A stretch of 7,157 nucleotides of DNA from VRUE01 sp040904405 (GCA_040904405.1 JBBDTK010000066.1:1-7157); one strand, 5' to 3'; shown: positions 1 to 6,791, counted from the first letter of the stretch. Translations and numbers: made by a program. The notes: generated from the letters alone by a model not told the origin.

Positions 1-1128
1 GCGCATCCGCCCCGCCGGCTGGATTCGCTCGAGCCGCCGCTGGCCGCGAGCGGCGGCGGCAAGCGGCGGATCGCGCGCCGCGCCGCGCTCGCCGTCGCCG
101 GCGCGCTCGGCATCGGCCTGACCGCCCTGGCGGCGCAGAAGATCGGCGTCGACAACGTCGTCGCCAGCATCGTCCGCTCCGACCTCACCTGGATCCTCGT
201 CGCCTGCGCCCTGATGGCGCTCTCGCTCTTCTTCCGCGCCGCCTCCTGGTTCGGGATCGTCCGCGCGGCGCTGCCCAATCGCCCCGTGCGCCGCCGCGAC
301 GTCACATCGGCGACGATGATCGGTGTGCTGATGTCGGCGACCCTGCCGGCGAGGCTCGGCGAGCCGGCCAGGGCGATGACCCTGGCGCGGCGGGTCGGTC
401 GTGTGCGCGAGACCTTCCCGGTCCTGCTCGGCACCCTGGTCTCGCAGACCCTGCTCAACCTCCTCGCCCTGGCCCTGCTCGGGGTCATCATCGTCTCCAG
501 CACCGATCTCTTCCACTCGAGCACCGAGAAGCTCTTCATCTTCAGCCTGGTGCCGCTGGGGCTGCTCGTGCTCGTGCTCGCCGGGCCGACCCTGATGCGC
601 CGCAACGGCAACGGCAACGGACGCCTGGCCCGAATCGGCGCCGCCCTGCACCGGGGGCTGCTGCAGGTCCGGGCCGGCCTCGCCGTCTTCAGGGAGCCCC
701 GGCGCGGCCTCGTCGCCAGCGCCGCCCAGCTCGGCGCCTGGGCGATCCAGCTCGCCGCCTGCTGGGCGCTCTTCGCCGCCCTCGGGCTCAGCGACCAGGC
801 CGGGATCGGGGCCGCCGCCGCGGTGCTCTTCGCGGTCAACGTCACCGCCGTCGTCCCCGCCACGCCCTCCAATATCGGCGTCTTCCAGCTCGCCGTGATC
901 AGCGTCCTGCACACCGGCTTCGGCATCGGCACCGCCGACGCGCTCGCCTACGGCGTGATCCTGCAGGCGGTCGAGATCGCCACCGCCATCGCCCTCGGCC
1001 TGCCGTCGCTGGTCCGCGAGGGCCTGACCTGGAGCGACCTGAGGATCCAGGCGCTCTCCGCCGCCCCGGCCCGCCTCCAGCCCCACCCGTCACGCCACCG
1101 CGAAGCCCACGAGCGCATCGAGGCCTGA
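1..1128 (+). CDS. UPF0104 / lysylphosphatidylglycerol synthase TM-region family membrane protein (5' partial)
   Basis: The frame is open from base 1 to a TGA at 1126-1128, so this is the C-terminal 375 residues of a longer protein. The ATG at 214 is internal: the codons before it already encode membrane-type sequence, so it should not be taken as the start. After an arginine-rich, cytosolic-looking stretch (residues ~20-27), hydrophobic segments lie near residues 28-45, 64-80, 139-167, 178-198, 236-262 and 266-345. Two family-like motifs are visible: LPARLGEPARA (115-125) and N-VTAVVPATPSNIGVFQ (280-296), the latter resembling the P-x-T-P-G-x-G signature of UPF0104/YbhN proteins. Members resemble the flippase half of MprF and are often linked to lipid or glycolipid transport, but the substrate here is unknown. 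The missing N-terminus could be a fused domain such as a glycosyltransferase; that cannot be seen. The tail after residue ~345 is polar. It is convergent with metH. Confidence 0.8.
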   Translation, partial: AHPPRRLDSLEPPLAASGGGKRRIARRAALAVAGALGIGLTALAAQKIGVDNVVASIVRSDLTWILVACALMALSLFFRAASWFGIVRAALPNRPVRRRDVTSATMIGVLMSATLPARLGEPARAMTLARRVGRVRETFPVLLGTLVSQTLLNLLALALLGVIIVSSTDLFHSSTEKLFIFSLVPLGLLVLVLAGPTLMRRNGNGNGRLARIGAALHRGLLQVRAGLAVFREPRRGLVASAAQLGAWAIQLAACWALFAALGLSDQAGIGAAAAVLFAVNVTAVVPATPSNIGVFQLAVISVLHTGFGIGTADALAYGVILQAVEIATAIALGLPSLVREGLTWSDLRIQALSAAPARLQPHPSRHREAHERIEA

Positions 1129-1162
1129 AAGCTCACACGCCCGAGGCGAGAGGCGCTTCGCG

Positions 1163-1279
1163 CGAGCCCGTCCCCGCAGGGGGTGGAACGTCTTGTACTT
1201 TTTCTGCGCAGCCGTTCTCGGACGGTCGCATCTTGTCTTCAGAAAAAGTTAAGTGGAACCCCCTGCAGGGACGGGCTCG
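1163..1279. repeat. Palindromic element A (copy 1 of the A/C family)
   Basis: A 117-bp inverted-repeat element fills most of the gap between the convergent ends of the UPF0104 gene and metH. The outer arms 1163-1184 and 1258-1279 pair over 22 bp with one mismatch (C1175 opposite A1267). An inner stem pairs ACTTTTTCTG (1197-1206) with CAGAAAAAGT (1240-1249), 10 bp perfect, and a small CCGT/ACGG stem (1212-1215 / 1222-1225) sits at the tip. The cores 1192-1209 and 1234-1250 are identical to those of element C at 6699-6716 and 6741-6757. The element ends 8 bp from the metH stop codon. It carries no open reading frame. It may be a non-autonomous mobile element, or a structured transcript end for one or both flanking genes. 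Confidence 0.85.
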
Positions 1280-1287
1280 TCGACCCC

Positions 1288-4200
1288 TCACCCCTCCACG
1301 GGCTCCTTCTCCACCGGCAACGCCCCGCCGCGCTCGGTGCCGGCGATCAGCTCGTCTGGCGCCTTCTGCTCGGGGATGAAGCCGGACTTCATGCCGAAGT
1401 AGACGGCCTGCGGGTGGTGGGCGATGACGGCGACCGTCGACTGCTCGGGCAGGACCGCGTAGCCGTCGGAGAGGGTCATGCCGATCCGCTCGAGGTCGAG
1501 CAGGCGCCAGACCTTCTCGTGCTCGGACTGGTCCGGACAGGCCGGGTAGCCCCAGGAGTAGCGGCGCCCCTGGTCGGGGTCGATGCCGAGGTCGCGCCGC
1601 ACCTGGGCGTGCAGCCACTCGGCCAGGCCCTCGGCCGCCTGCACGCCGACCCCGTGGACGAAGAGCTGCTCGGCGAACTCGCCTTCGCGCTCGAGCCGCT
1701 CGATCAGCTCGGTCACCTCGGGGCCGACGGTGACGCCCTGCAGGGCGACCAGGTCGCGCTCGCCGCTCTCCAGCGGCCGGTAGAAGTCGGCGAGGCAGAT
1801 CCGGTCGTGCTTGGGCTGGCGCGGGAAGACCAGCCGCTCGAGCTCGCGCTCGGGGTCGGCGGGGTCGAAGACGATCAGCTCGTTGCCCTCGGCGTTGCAG
1901 GGGAAGTAGCCGAGCCGCGCCCGCGGCCGCAGGTAGTCCTGCTCACGCCACATCCGCTCCAGCCGCGGCGCGAAGCCCTCCTCGGCGCCGTTGCCCTCGA
2001 CCAGCTCGCGCCAGGCCTCGCCCTTGACTCCTTTGCCGCCCCAGTGCAGTTTGAACAGCACGTGGCGGTCGAGGTAGGGGAAGACCTGGTCGAGGTCGAC
2101 CTCGACCTCGCGCGCCCCGTCGAAGGGCGGCTTGGGGATGCGGTTGTCGGTGCGGGCGGCCGAGCGCTCGCTCGCGTCGGTGGTCGGCGGCGCGTCGTCG
2201 ACCACGGCCGGCTTCTCGCGCAGCTGCCGCGCCTCACCGTGGATTCGTTCGACCAGCGACGCTCGCGCCCCGGAGTCGACCAGGGCGTCCATCGTGTCGA
2301 GCCCCTGGAAGGCGTCCTTGCAGTAGAAGACGCCGGGCTCGTAGACCTCGTCGGACTCCTTCCCCTTCGGGTAGAGCGTGCGCCGGCCGAAGTCGCGGTT
2401 GATCGCGGCTCCTCCTATCAGCACCGGGAAGGAGAGCCCGCGCTGGTGCAGCTCCTGGACGCAGATCGGCATCTGCTTCGAGGTCGAGACGAGCAGCGCC
2501 GAGAGGCCGATCGCGTCGGCCTCGTTCTCGACCGCGGCCTCGATGATCGTCTCGACCGGCACCTGCTTGCCGAGGTCGACCACGGTGTAGCCGTTGTTGG
2601 TCAGGATCGTGTTGACCAGCGACTTGCCGATGTCGTGTACGTCGCCGAACACGGTCGCGATCACGACCTTGCCCTTGCTGTGGCCCTCGATCCGGTCGAG
2701 GTAGTTCTCCAGCTGCGCCACGGCGCGCTTCATCACTTCCGCCGACTGCAGCACGAAGGGCAGGATCAGTTCGCCGGCGCCGAACTTGTCGCCGACCTCC
2801 TTCATCGCCGGCAGCAGCACCTCGTTGAGCGTCGGCACGGCGCCGATCTTCTCGTTGGAGCGGTCGATCCACTCCTCGACGCCGTCCTTCCTGCGCCGCA
2901 GGATGTGCCAGTGCAGGGCCTCCTCGGGCTCCATTCCCTCGGTCGGGTCGCCGGCCTCCTCTTCGGCCTCCTCGCCCTTCGACTCGAAGTGGCCGATCAA
3001 GCGCTCCAGCGAGTCCTCGCGCCGGTTGAAGACCAGGTCGTCGGTCAGCTCGCGCTCGGAGTCGGGGATCTCCGCGTAGGGGGTGATGTGGTTGGGGTTG
3101 ACCATCGCCAGGTCGAGCCCGGCCTCGACGCAGTGGTGCAGGAAGACCGAGTTGAGCGCGGCGCGGGCCGGCTGGCCGACGCCGAAGGACACGTTGGAGA
3201 CGCCGAGCGAGGTCTTGACGCCCGGGATCTCCGCCTTGATCCGGCGGATCCCCTCGATCGTCTCCACCGCCGAGGGCTTCCACTCGGCCTCGCCGGTGGT
3301 CAGGGTGAAGGTGAGCGCGTCGAAGATCAGCAGCTCGGGGTCGAGCCCGTGCTCGCCGCAGGCCAGGTCGCGGATCCGCTTGGCGATCTCGAGCTTGCGC
3401 TCGGCCGTCTTCGCCATCCCGACCTCGTCGATCGTCAGCGCGATCAGCGCCGCCCCGTGCGCCTTGGCCAGCGGGACGACGACGTTGGCCTTGTCCGGGC
3501 CCGCCTCGAGGTTGATCGAGTTGACGATCGCGCGCCCCGGAATCTGTTCCAGGGCGGCCTGGATCACCTCGGGCTCGGTCGAGTCGACCTGGATCGGCGC
3601 CGGCTGGGTCAGCGAGACCCGCTCGACCACGGCCACCATCTGCTCGTCCTCGTCGGCGCGCTCGGTCAGCGCCACGCAGAGGTCGAGCACGTGGGCGCCG
3701 CCTTCGACCTGGTCTTCGGCGACCTGGACCAGGCCGTCGTAGTCGTCGGCCAGCAGCAGCTCCTTCGCCCTGCGCGAGCCCTGCGAGTTGACCCGCTCGC
3801 CGACCAGGGTCGGGCGCGGCTCCTGGACCAGCGGCGTCGCGGTCATCATCGAGGAGAGGCGCGGCGGGCCCGGGGCGGGGCGCTCGCCGGGGACCCTGCC
3901 GTCGACCCGCTCGCGGATCGCGGCGATGTGCTCCGGCGTGGTGCCGCAGCAGCCGCCGACGATGCCGACGCCGTAGCGCTCGACGAACTCGCCCAGCGTC
4001 GCCGCCAGCGGGCCGGGCTCTTCGGGGAAGATCGTCTCGCCGTCGGGCCCCTGCAGGGGCAGGCCGGCGTTGGGGATGCAGTGGACGGGCAGCGGGCTGT
4101 GCTCGCCGAGGAAGCGGACCGCCTCGCGCATGTCCTCCGGCCCGGTCGAGCAGTTGAGGCCGATCACGTCGACCTCGAGCGCGCTCAGCGTCGTCAGCAC

Positions 4201-4824
4201 CGCGTCGATGTCGGTGCCGAGCAGCATCTTGCCGCCCTGGGGGAGTAGCGAGACGCTGGCCTGGATCGGCAGCGTGCGGCCGGCCTCGACAAAGGCTTGG
4301 CGGGCGCCGAAGATCGCCGCTTTGACCTCGAGGATGTCCTGCGCGGTCTCGACGATGATCAGGTCGGCGCCGCCCGCGACCAGCCCCTGCGCCTGCTCGG
4401 CGAAGACCTCGACCAGCTTGGCGAAGGAGATCTCGCCGAGGGTCGGGTCGTCGGAGGCGGGCAGGAAGCCGGTCGGCCCGATCGAGCCGGCGACGAAGCG
4501 CTCCTCGCCCGCCGCCCGGCGGGCGATCTGCGCCGCCTTGGTGTTGATCTCGAGCGTCTGCTCGCCGAGGCCCCACTCCTCGAGCTTCAGCCGCGAGCCC
4601 TGGAAGCTGTCGGTCTCGACCACCTCGGCGCCGGCCTCGAGCATCGAGGCGTGGACCCCCTCGATCACGTCGGGACGGTTGAGCACGAGCGCCTCGTGGC
4701 ATTTGCCCGCGAGGCCGCCGTAGTCGGCCTGGGTCAGGTCGAACTGCTCCAGGGTGGCGCCCATGCCGCCGTCGAAGACGACGACGCGTTCCCGCGTGGC
4801 GGCTATGTAATCGCGCTCGGCCAT
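1288..4824 (-). CDS. metH: Cobalamin-dependent methionine synthase MetH (complete)
   Basis: 5-methyltetrahydrofolate-homocysteine methyltransferase, cytosolic; it makes methionine and tetrahydrofolate with B12 as methyl carrier. All four modules are present in the usual order (numbering from the ATG at 4824, 1178 aa; E. coli MetH is about 1227). The homocysteine domain (~1-305) has the zinc cysteines C225 (NCSTGPED) and C292-C293 (GGCCGTTPE). The pterin domain (~330-600) begins near GERVNSQGSRR. A B12 cap helix bundle (~630-715) is followed by the B12 Rossmann domain with DVHDIG, whose H730 is the lower cobalt ligand. The SAM-dependent reactivation domain (~890-1178) has WGYPACPD near 1090. 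The stop is TCA on + at 1288-1290. An in-frame TTG at 4830 would add two residues; the ATG is preferred, though no clear Shine-Dalgarno precedes either. The upstream region is occupied by elements D and B. No cobalamin riboswitch was recognised. Confidence 0.97.
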   Translation of the reverse strand: MAERDYIAATRERVVVFDGGMGATLEQFDLTQADYGGLAGKCHEALVLNRPDVIEGVHASMLEAGAEVVETDSFQGSRLKLEEWGLGEQTLEINTKAAQIARRAAGEERFVAGSIGPTGFLPASDDPTLGEISFAKLVEVFAEQAQGLVAGGADLIIVETAQDILEVKAAIFGARQAFVEAGRTLPIQASVSLLPQGGKMLLGTDIDAVLTTLSALEVDVIGLNCSTGPEDMREAVRFLGEHSPLPVHCIPNAGLPLQGPDGETIFPEEPGPLAATLGEFVERYGVGIVGGCCGTTPEHIAAIRERVDGRVPGERPAPGPPRLSSMMTATPLVQEPRPTLVGERVNSQGSRRAKELLLADDYDGLVQVAEDQVEGGAHVLDLCVALTERADEDEQMVAVVERVSLTQPAPIQVDSTEPEVIQAALEQIPGRAIVNSINLEAGPDKANVVVPLAKAHGAALIALTIDEVGMAKTAERKLEIAKRIRDLACGEHGLDPELLIFDALTFTLTTGEAEWKPSAVETIEGIRRIKAEIPGVKTSLGVSNVSFGVGQPARAALNSVFLHHCVEAGLDLAMVNPNHITPYAEIPDSERELTDDLVFNRREDSLERLIGHFESKGEEAEEEAGDPTEGMEPEEALHWHILRRRKDGVEEWIDRSNEKIGAVPTLNEVLLPAMKEVGDKFGAGELILPFVLQSAEVMKRAVAQLENYLDRIEGHSKGKVVIATVFGDVHDIGKSLVNTILTNNGYTVVDLGKQVPVETIIEAAVENEADAIGLSALLVSTSKQMPICVQELHQRGLSFPVLIGGAAINRDFGRRTLYPKGKESDEVYEPGVFYCKDAFQGLDTMDALVDSGARASLVERIHGEARQLREKPAVVDDAPPTTDASERSAARTDNRIPKPPFDGAREVEVDLDQVFPYLDRHVLFKLHWGGKGVKGEAWRELVEGNGAEEGFAPRLERMWREQDYLRPRARLGYFPCNAEGNELIVFDPADPERELERLVFPRQPKHDRICLADFYRPLESGERDLVALQGVTVGPEVTELIERLEREGEFAEQLFVHGVGVQAAEGLAEWLHAQVRRDLGIDPDQGRRYSWGYPACPDQSEHEKVWRLLDLERIGMTLSDGYAVLPEQSTVAVIAHHPQAVYFGMKSGFIPEQKAPDELIAGTERGGALPVEKEPVEG

Positions 4825-4858
4825 GACCAAGAGAGGCTACCGAGGTCCCAAAACCGTT

Positions 4859-5070
4859 CCGCTGTTCTTTAGGACCTATCCCGATAGGGGAATCGCACCC
4901 CTGGATACGGCCCAGGACACTTCGCGGATCGGCCCCGTCGCGAATCCCACATGGCGCTGCCATGCGGAATCCGCGCCGTGACCGCCCCGCTCGGTCCTGA
5001 ACCGTCCCAGGGGGCACGCCCCTATCGGGATAGGTCCTTATCCGCGCATAGCGGGGCAAAGGAACAGTCG
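4859..5070. repeat. Element D: ~43-bp palindrome of the E family, split by element B
   Basis: Joining 4859-4870 to 5040-5070 rebuilds a 43-nt sequence that aligns without gaps to 6024-6066 inside rsmA (element E), with about 11 differences. The first 11 bases (CCGCTGTTCTT) are identical, and the ATAGC centre and the GGAACAG/AGAACAG end are nearly so. The split halves still pair with each other: CTGTTCTTT (4862-4870) against AAGGAACAG (5059-5067), with one G-T wobble. The right half holds a small hairpin CCGC-GCATA-GCGG (5042-5054). It looks like an older, decayed copy of the E repeat into which element B was inserted. It lies in the divergent gap between metH and tatD, so it may also overlap their promoters. 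Confidence 0.7.
4871..5038. mobile_element. Element B: 168-bp foldback (MITE-like) element in the metH-tatD gap
   Basis: The 20-bp ends 4871-4890 and 5019-5038 are perfect inverted repeats (AGGACCTATCCCGATAGGGG and its complement). Moving inward, further stems line up in register: CCCCTGG/CCAGGGG (4898-4904 / 5007-5013), ACGG/CCGT (4907-4910 / 5002-5005), CAGGAC/GTCCTG (4913-4918 / 4994-4999), CGCGGAT/ATCCGCG (4923-4929 / 4969-4975), and a tip hairpin CATGGC-GCT-GCCATG (4950-4964). The whole piece can therefore fold as one long imperfect hairpin on either strand. It interrupts a copy of the E-type repeat and is flanked by TA at 4870-4871 and 5039-5040, which could be a 2-bp target duplication, though the left TA overlaps the arm by one base. 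There is no coding capacity. Mobility is inferred from the nested position; a regulatory RNA or a terminator is the alternative. Confidence 0.7.
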
Positions 5071-5094
5071 AAGGGGGACTAGGCTGGCGCGACG

Positions 5095-5862
5095 GTGATC
5101 GACTCCCACACCCATCTCTTTCTCTGCGAGCGGCCCGAGGCCGAGGTTGTCGCGAGTGCGCTGGACGCAGGGGTGACGCGGATGCTCAACGTCGGCCTCG
5201 GCGGCGAGCAGAACGCGGCCGCGATCGCCGGCGCCGAGCGCCACGAGGCGGTCTTCGCCGCCGTCGGCTGCCACCCGACCGAGGCCGGCGGCTTCGACGA
5301 GGCGGAAGCGGAGCGGATCGCGGCGCTCGCGGCGCACGGGAAGGTGCGGGCGATCGGCGAGACCGGGATCGACTACTACCGCGAGGGCGCCAGCCCGGCC
5401 GAGCAGCGGCGCGCTTTCGAGGCGCAGGTCGAGATCGCGGTCGACGTCGGGCTGCCGATCGTGATCCACGCCCGCGACCCCGACGGCGAGACGCGGGCGA
5501 TCGACGAGGTCTTCCAGGTGCTCGACTCGAAGGCGGGTGAGAGCCCGGTGATCCTGCACTGCTTCTCCGCGCCGGCGCGGCTGGAGGACGCGGCGGAGCG
5601 CGGCTGGCGCTGCTCCTTCGCCGGCCACACCACCTACCCGGCGTCCGGGTCGCTGCGCGAGGCGGCCGCGAAACTGCCGGCGGAGCTGCTGCTGGTCGAG
5701 ACCGACGCGCCCTACCTGGCGCCGCAGACCGTGCGCGGCAAGCCCAACGAGCCCGCCTACGTCATCGACACGGCGCGCCTGGTCGCCGAGGTCCGCGGCG
5801 AGCCCTACGCGGAGTTGGAGCGGACGCTGGAGGCCAACGCCCGCGCCCTCTTCGGCTGGTAG
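5095..5862 (+). CDS. tatD: TatD family metal-dependent deoxyribonuclease
   Basis: A complete 255-residue TIM-barrel hydrolase, close to the usual ~260 aa of TatD proteins. The metal ligands of the family are all visible: D-S-H5-T-H7 at the start, E89 in GET-GIDYYRE, H125 in IHARD, H155 in LHCFS and D204 in ETDAPYLAP. The GCHPTE motif (58-63) is also typical. TatD enzymes are Mg-dependent 3'-5' DNA exonucleases linked to DNA repair and turnover, acting in the cytosol; the exact substrate here is inferred from the family. Translation starts at GTG 5095, because it places the DSHTHL motif at the N-terminus and the next in-frame ATG is residue 30. The purine run AAGGGGG (5071-5077) is rather distant to be a good ribosome-binding site. 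It is the first gene of the tatD-rsmA-ispE group and is divergent from metH. Confidence 0.95.
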   Translation: MIDSHTHLFLCERPEAEVVASALDAGVTRMLNVGLGGEQNAAAIAGAERHEAVFAAVGCHPTEAGGFDEAEAERIAALAAHGKVRAIGETGIDYYREGASPAEQRRAFEAQVEIAVDVGLPIVIHARDPDGETRAIDEVFQVLDSKAGESPVILHCFSAPARLEDAAERGWRCSFAGHTTYPASGSLREAAAKLPAELLLVETDAPYLAPQTVRGKPNEPAYVIDTARLVAEVRGEPYAELERTLEANARALFGW

Positions 5863-5871
5863 GCGCTGACC

Positions 5872-6687
5872 GTGGCGCGGCTCGGGCAGAACTTCCTCGC
5901 CGACCCCAACCTGCTCGACGCGATCGTCCGCGACGCCGAGCTGGCGCCGGGCGACGTGGTGCTCGAGGTCGGGGCGGGGGAGGGGGTGCTGAGCGAGCGC
6001 CTGGCCGCGGCTGCAAGTTCGCTCCGCTGTTCTTCCTCCCCGGATAGCAGGGGAAAAGAACAGCGGAGGGGGGGATTCGTGCATGCGGTCGAGATCGACC
6101 GGGGGCTGGAGGGGGCGCTGCGGCGCGTCGCCTCCCTGTCCAATGTCCAGCTGCACTGGGGCGACGCTATGCGCCTTGACCTGGCGTCGCTCGACCCGGC
6201 GCCGACCGCGGTCGTCGCCAACCTGCCCTACTCGATCGCGACGCCGCTCTTGCTGCGCACGGTGGACGAGCTGCCGGGGGTGACGCGCTGGACCGTGATG
6301 GTGCAGCGCGAGATCGCCGATCGGCTGCGCGCCGCGCCCGGCAGCCGCACCTACGGCTCGCCCAGCGTGCTGGCGCAGCTCGCCTGCGAGGTGCGCCTGG
6401 TCAGGACCGTCGACCCCGCCGTCTTCCGCCCGCGCCCGCGGGTCGAGTCGGCGATCCTCGGCCTGCGGCGGAGCGGCCCCGGCGCCGACCAGCCGACCCG
6501 CGAGCTGGTCCGCGCCGCCTTCGCCCACCGGCGCAAGTCGCTCGCGCGCTCGCTCGAGCACGTCCGCCCCGGCTCGCTGGCGCCCGCCCGCGCCGCGCTG
6601 ACCGAACTTGGCCTGCCCGAGGACGCCCGGGCCGAGCAGCTCTCGCCGAGCGAGTTTCGCGCGTTGGCAAAGGGCCTGTCCCGGTAG
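5872..6687 (+). CDS. rsmA: 16S rRNA (adenine1518-N6/adenine1519-N6)-dimethyltransferase RsmA (KsgA), with in-frame repeat insertion
   Basis: RsmA uses SAM to dimethylate two adjacent adenines near the 3' end of 16S rRNA during 30S maturation. The 271-aa protein starts at GTG 5872, nine bases after the tatD stop, and opens with the family's LGQNFL (4-9). Motif I, EVGAGEG (32-38), the acidic ribose-binding strand VEID (73-76), the catalytic NLPYSIATP motif (N-L-P-Y; expected IV), and YGSPSVLAQ and FRPRPRVESAI downstream are all intact. Between motif I plus its helix and VEID there are about 20 extra residues (49-69, rich in S and R) compared with E. coli KsgA as recalled; they are encoded by palindromic element E (6022-6068). 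The frame stays open, so the gene is probably functional, with a surface loop between strand 1 and strand 2. The last codons and the TAG stop lie in the left arm of element C. Confidence 0.95.
   Translation: MARLGQNFLADPNLLDAIVRDAELAPGDVVLEVGAGEGVLSERLAAAASSLRCSSSPDSRGKEQRRGGFVHAVEIDRGLEGALRRVASLSNVQLHWGDAMRLDLASLDPAPTAVVANLPYSIATPLLLRTVDELPGVTRWTVMVQREIADRLRAAPGSRTYGSPSVLAQLACEVRLVRTVDPAVFRPRPRVESAILGLRRSGPGADQPTRELVRAAFAHRRKSLARSLEHVRPGSLAPARAALTELGLPEDARAEQLSPSEFRALAKGLSR
6022..6068. repeat. Element E: palindromic repeat inserted in frame within rsmA
   Basis: The arms CTCCGCTGTTCTT (6022-6034) and AAGAACAGCGGAG (6056-6068) are a perfect 13-bp inverted repeat. The spacer contains a further CCC/GGG pairing (6038-6040 / 6050-6052) around an ATAGC-type centre. 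It aligns gaplessly over 43 nt with the split element D at 4859-4870 plus 5040-5070. It is read in rsmA as residues 51-67; the +2 frame would meet a TAG at 6045-6047, so only some frames are readable. This resembles in principle the protein-coding palindromic elements described in Rickettsia, but no relationship is claimed. Confidence 0.8.
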
Positions 6688-6784
6688 GGGTTGCGCGGCT
6701 TGTACTTTTTCTGCGCCACGGCAAGCGGACAGCCGATGCCTGTCTTCAGAAAAAGTTGAGCGCGACCCCTACCGGGACAGGCCC
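6672..6784. repeat. Palindromic element C (copy 2 of the A/C family)
   Basis: A 113-bp inverted-repeat element spans the rsmA-ispE junction. Arms 6672-6690 and 6766-6784 pair perfectly over 19 bp, and pairing extends inward to 6696/6760 with one G-T wobble. The inner stem is ACTTTTTCTG (6704-6713) with CAGAAAAAGT (6747-6756), and a CGGC/GCCG stem (6719-6722 / 6732-6735) sits at the tip. The cores 6699-6716 and 6741-6757 match element A exactly, with the same 24-nt variable centre length. The left arm contains the last four rsmA codons and its TAG stop (6685-6687). The right arm ends 7 bases before the ispE ATG. If transcribed, the hairpin could influence rsmA mRNA ends or ispE translation; if mobile, it has been fixed at a gene boundary. 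Confidence 0.88.
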
Positions 6785-6791
6785 AGTCGAG

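Noticed and set aside
1163..1279. Standard factor-independent terminator
   Set aside because: The outer stem is not followed by a T-run on either strand, and the same element recurs at a non-terminal site between rsmA and ispE.
4047..4060. Perfect 14-nt palindrome GCCCCTGCAGGGGC resembling an element arm
   Set aside because: It lies in metH and is explained by the codons for P-L-Q-G. A similar one at 1734-1747 encodes A-L-Q-G. Neither has a partner arm or core.
1183..4248. Very long open frame on the + strand opposite metH
   Set aside because: It is antisense to a complete, motif-verified MetH. Its protein is a low-complexity mix of L, V, D, R and G, typical of the shadow frame of a GC-rich gene.
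2234..5059. Long - strand frame overlapping metH in another phase
   Set aside because: Its sequence is dominated by R, G, A and P with no domain signature, and the same bases encode MetH domains.
4825..5094. Cobalamin or SAM riboswitch upstream of metH
   Set aside because: No B12-box or SAM-box-like conserved segments were recognised; the structure present is explained by the inverted repeats.
6010..6080. Frameshift or pseudogene in rsmA
   Set aside because: The frame is continuous and all family motifs before and after the extra loop are in the same phase, so an in-frame insertion fits better.
5038..6561. 507-codon - strand frame opposite tatD and rsmA
   Set aside because: It is antisense to two genes with full catalytic motifs and has shadow-type composition.
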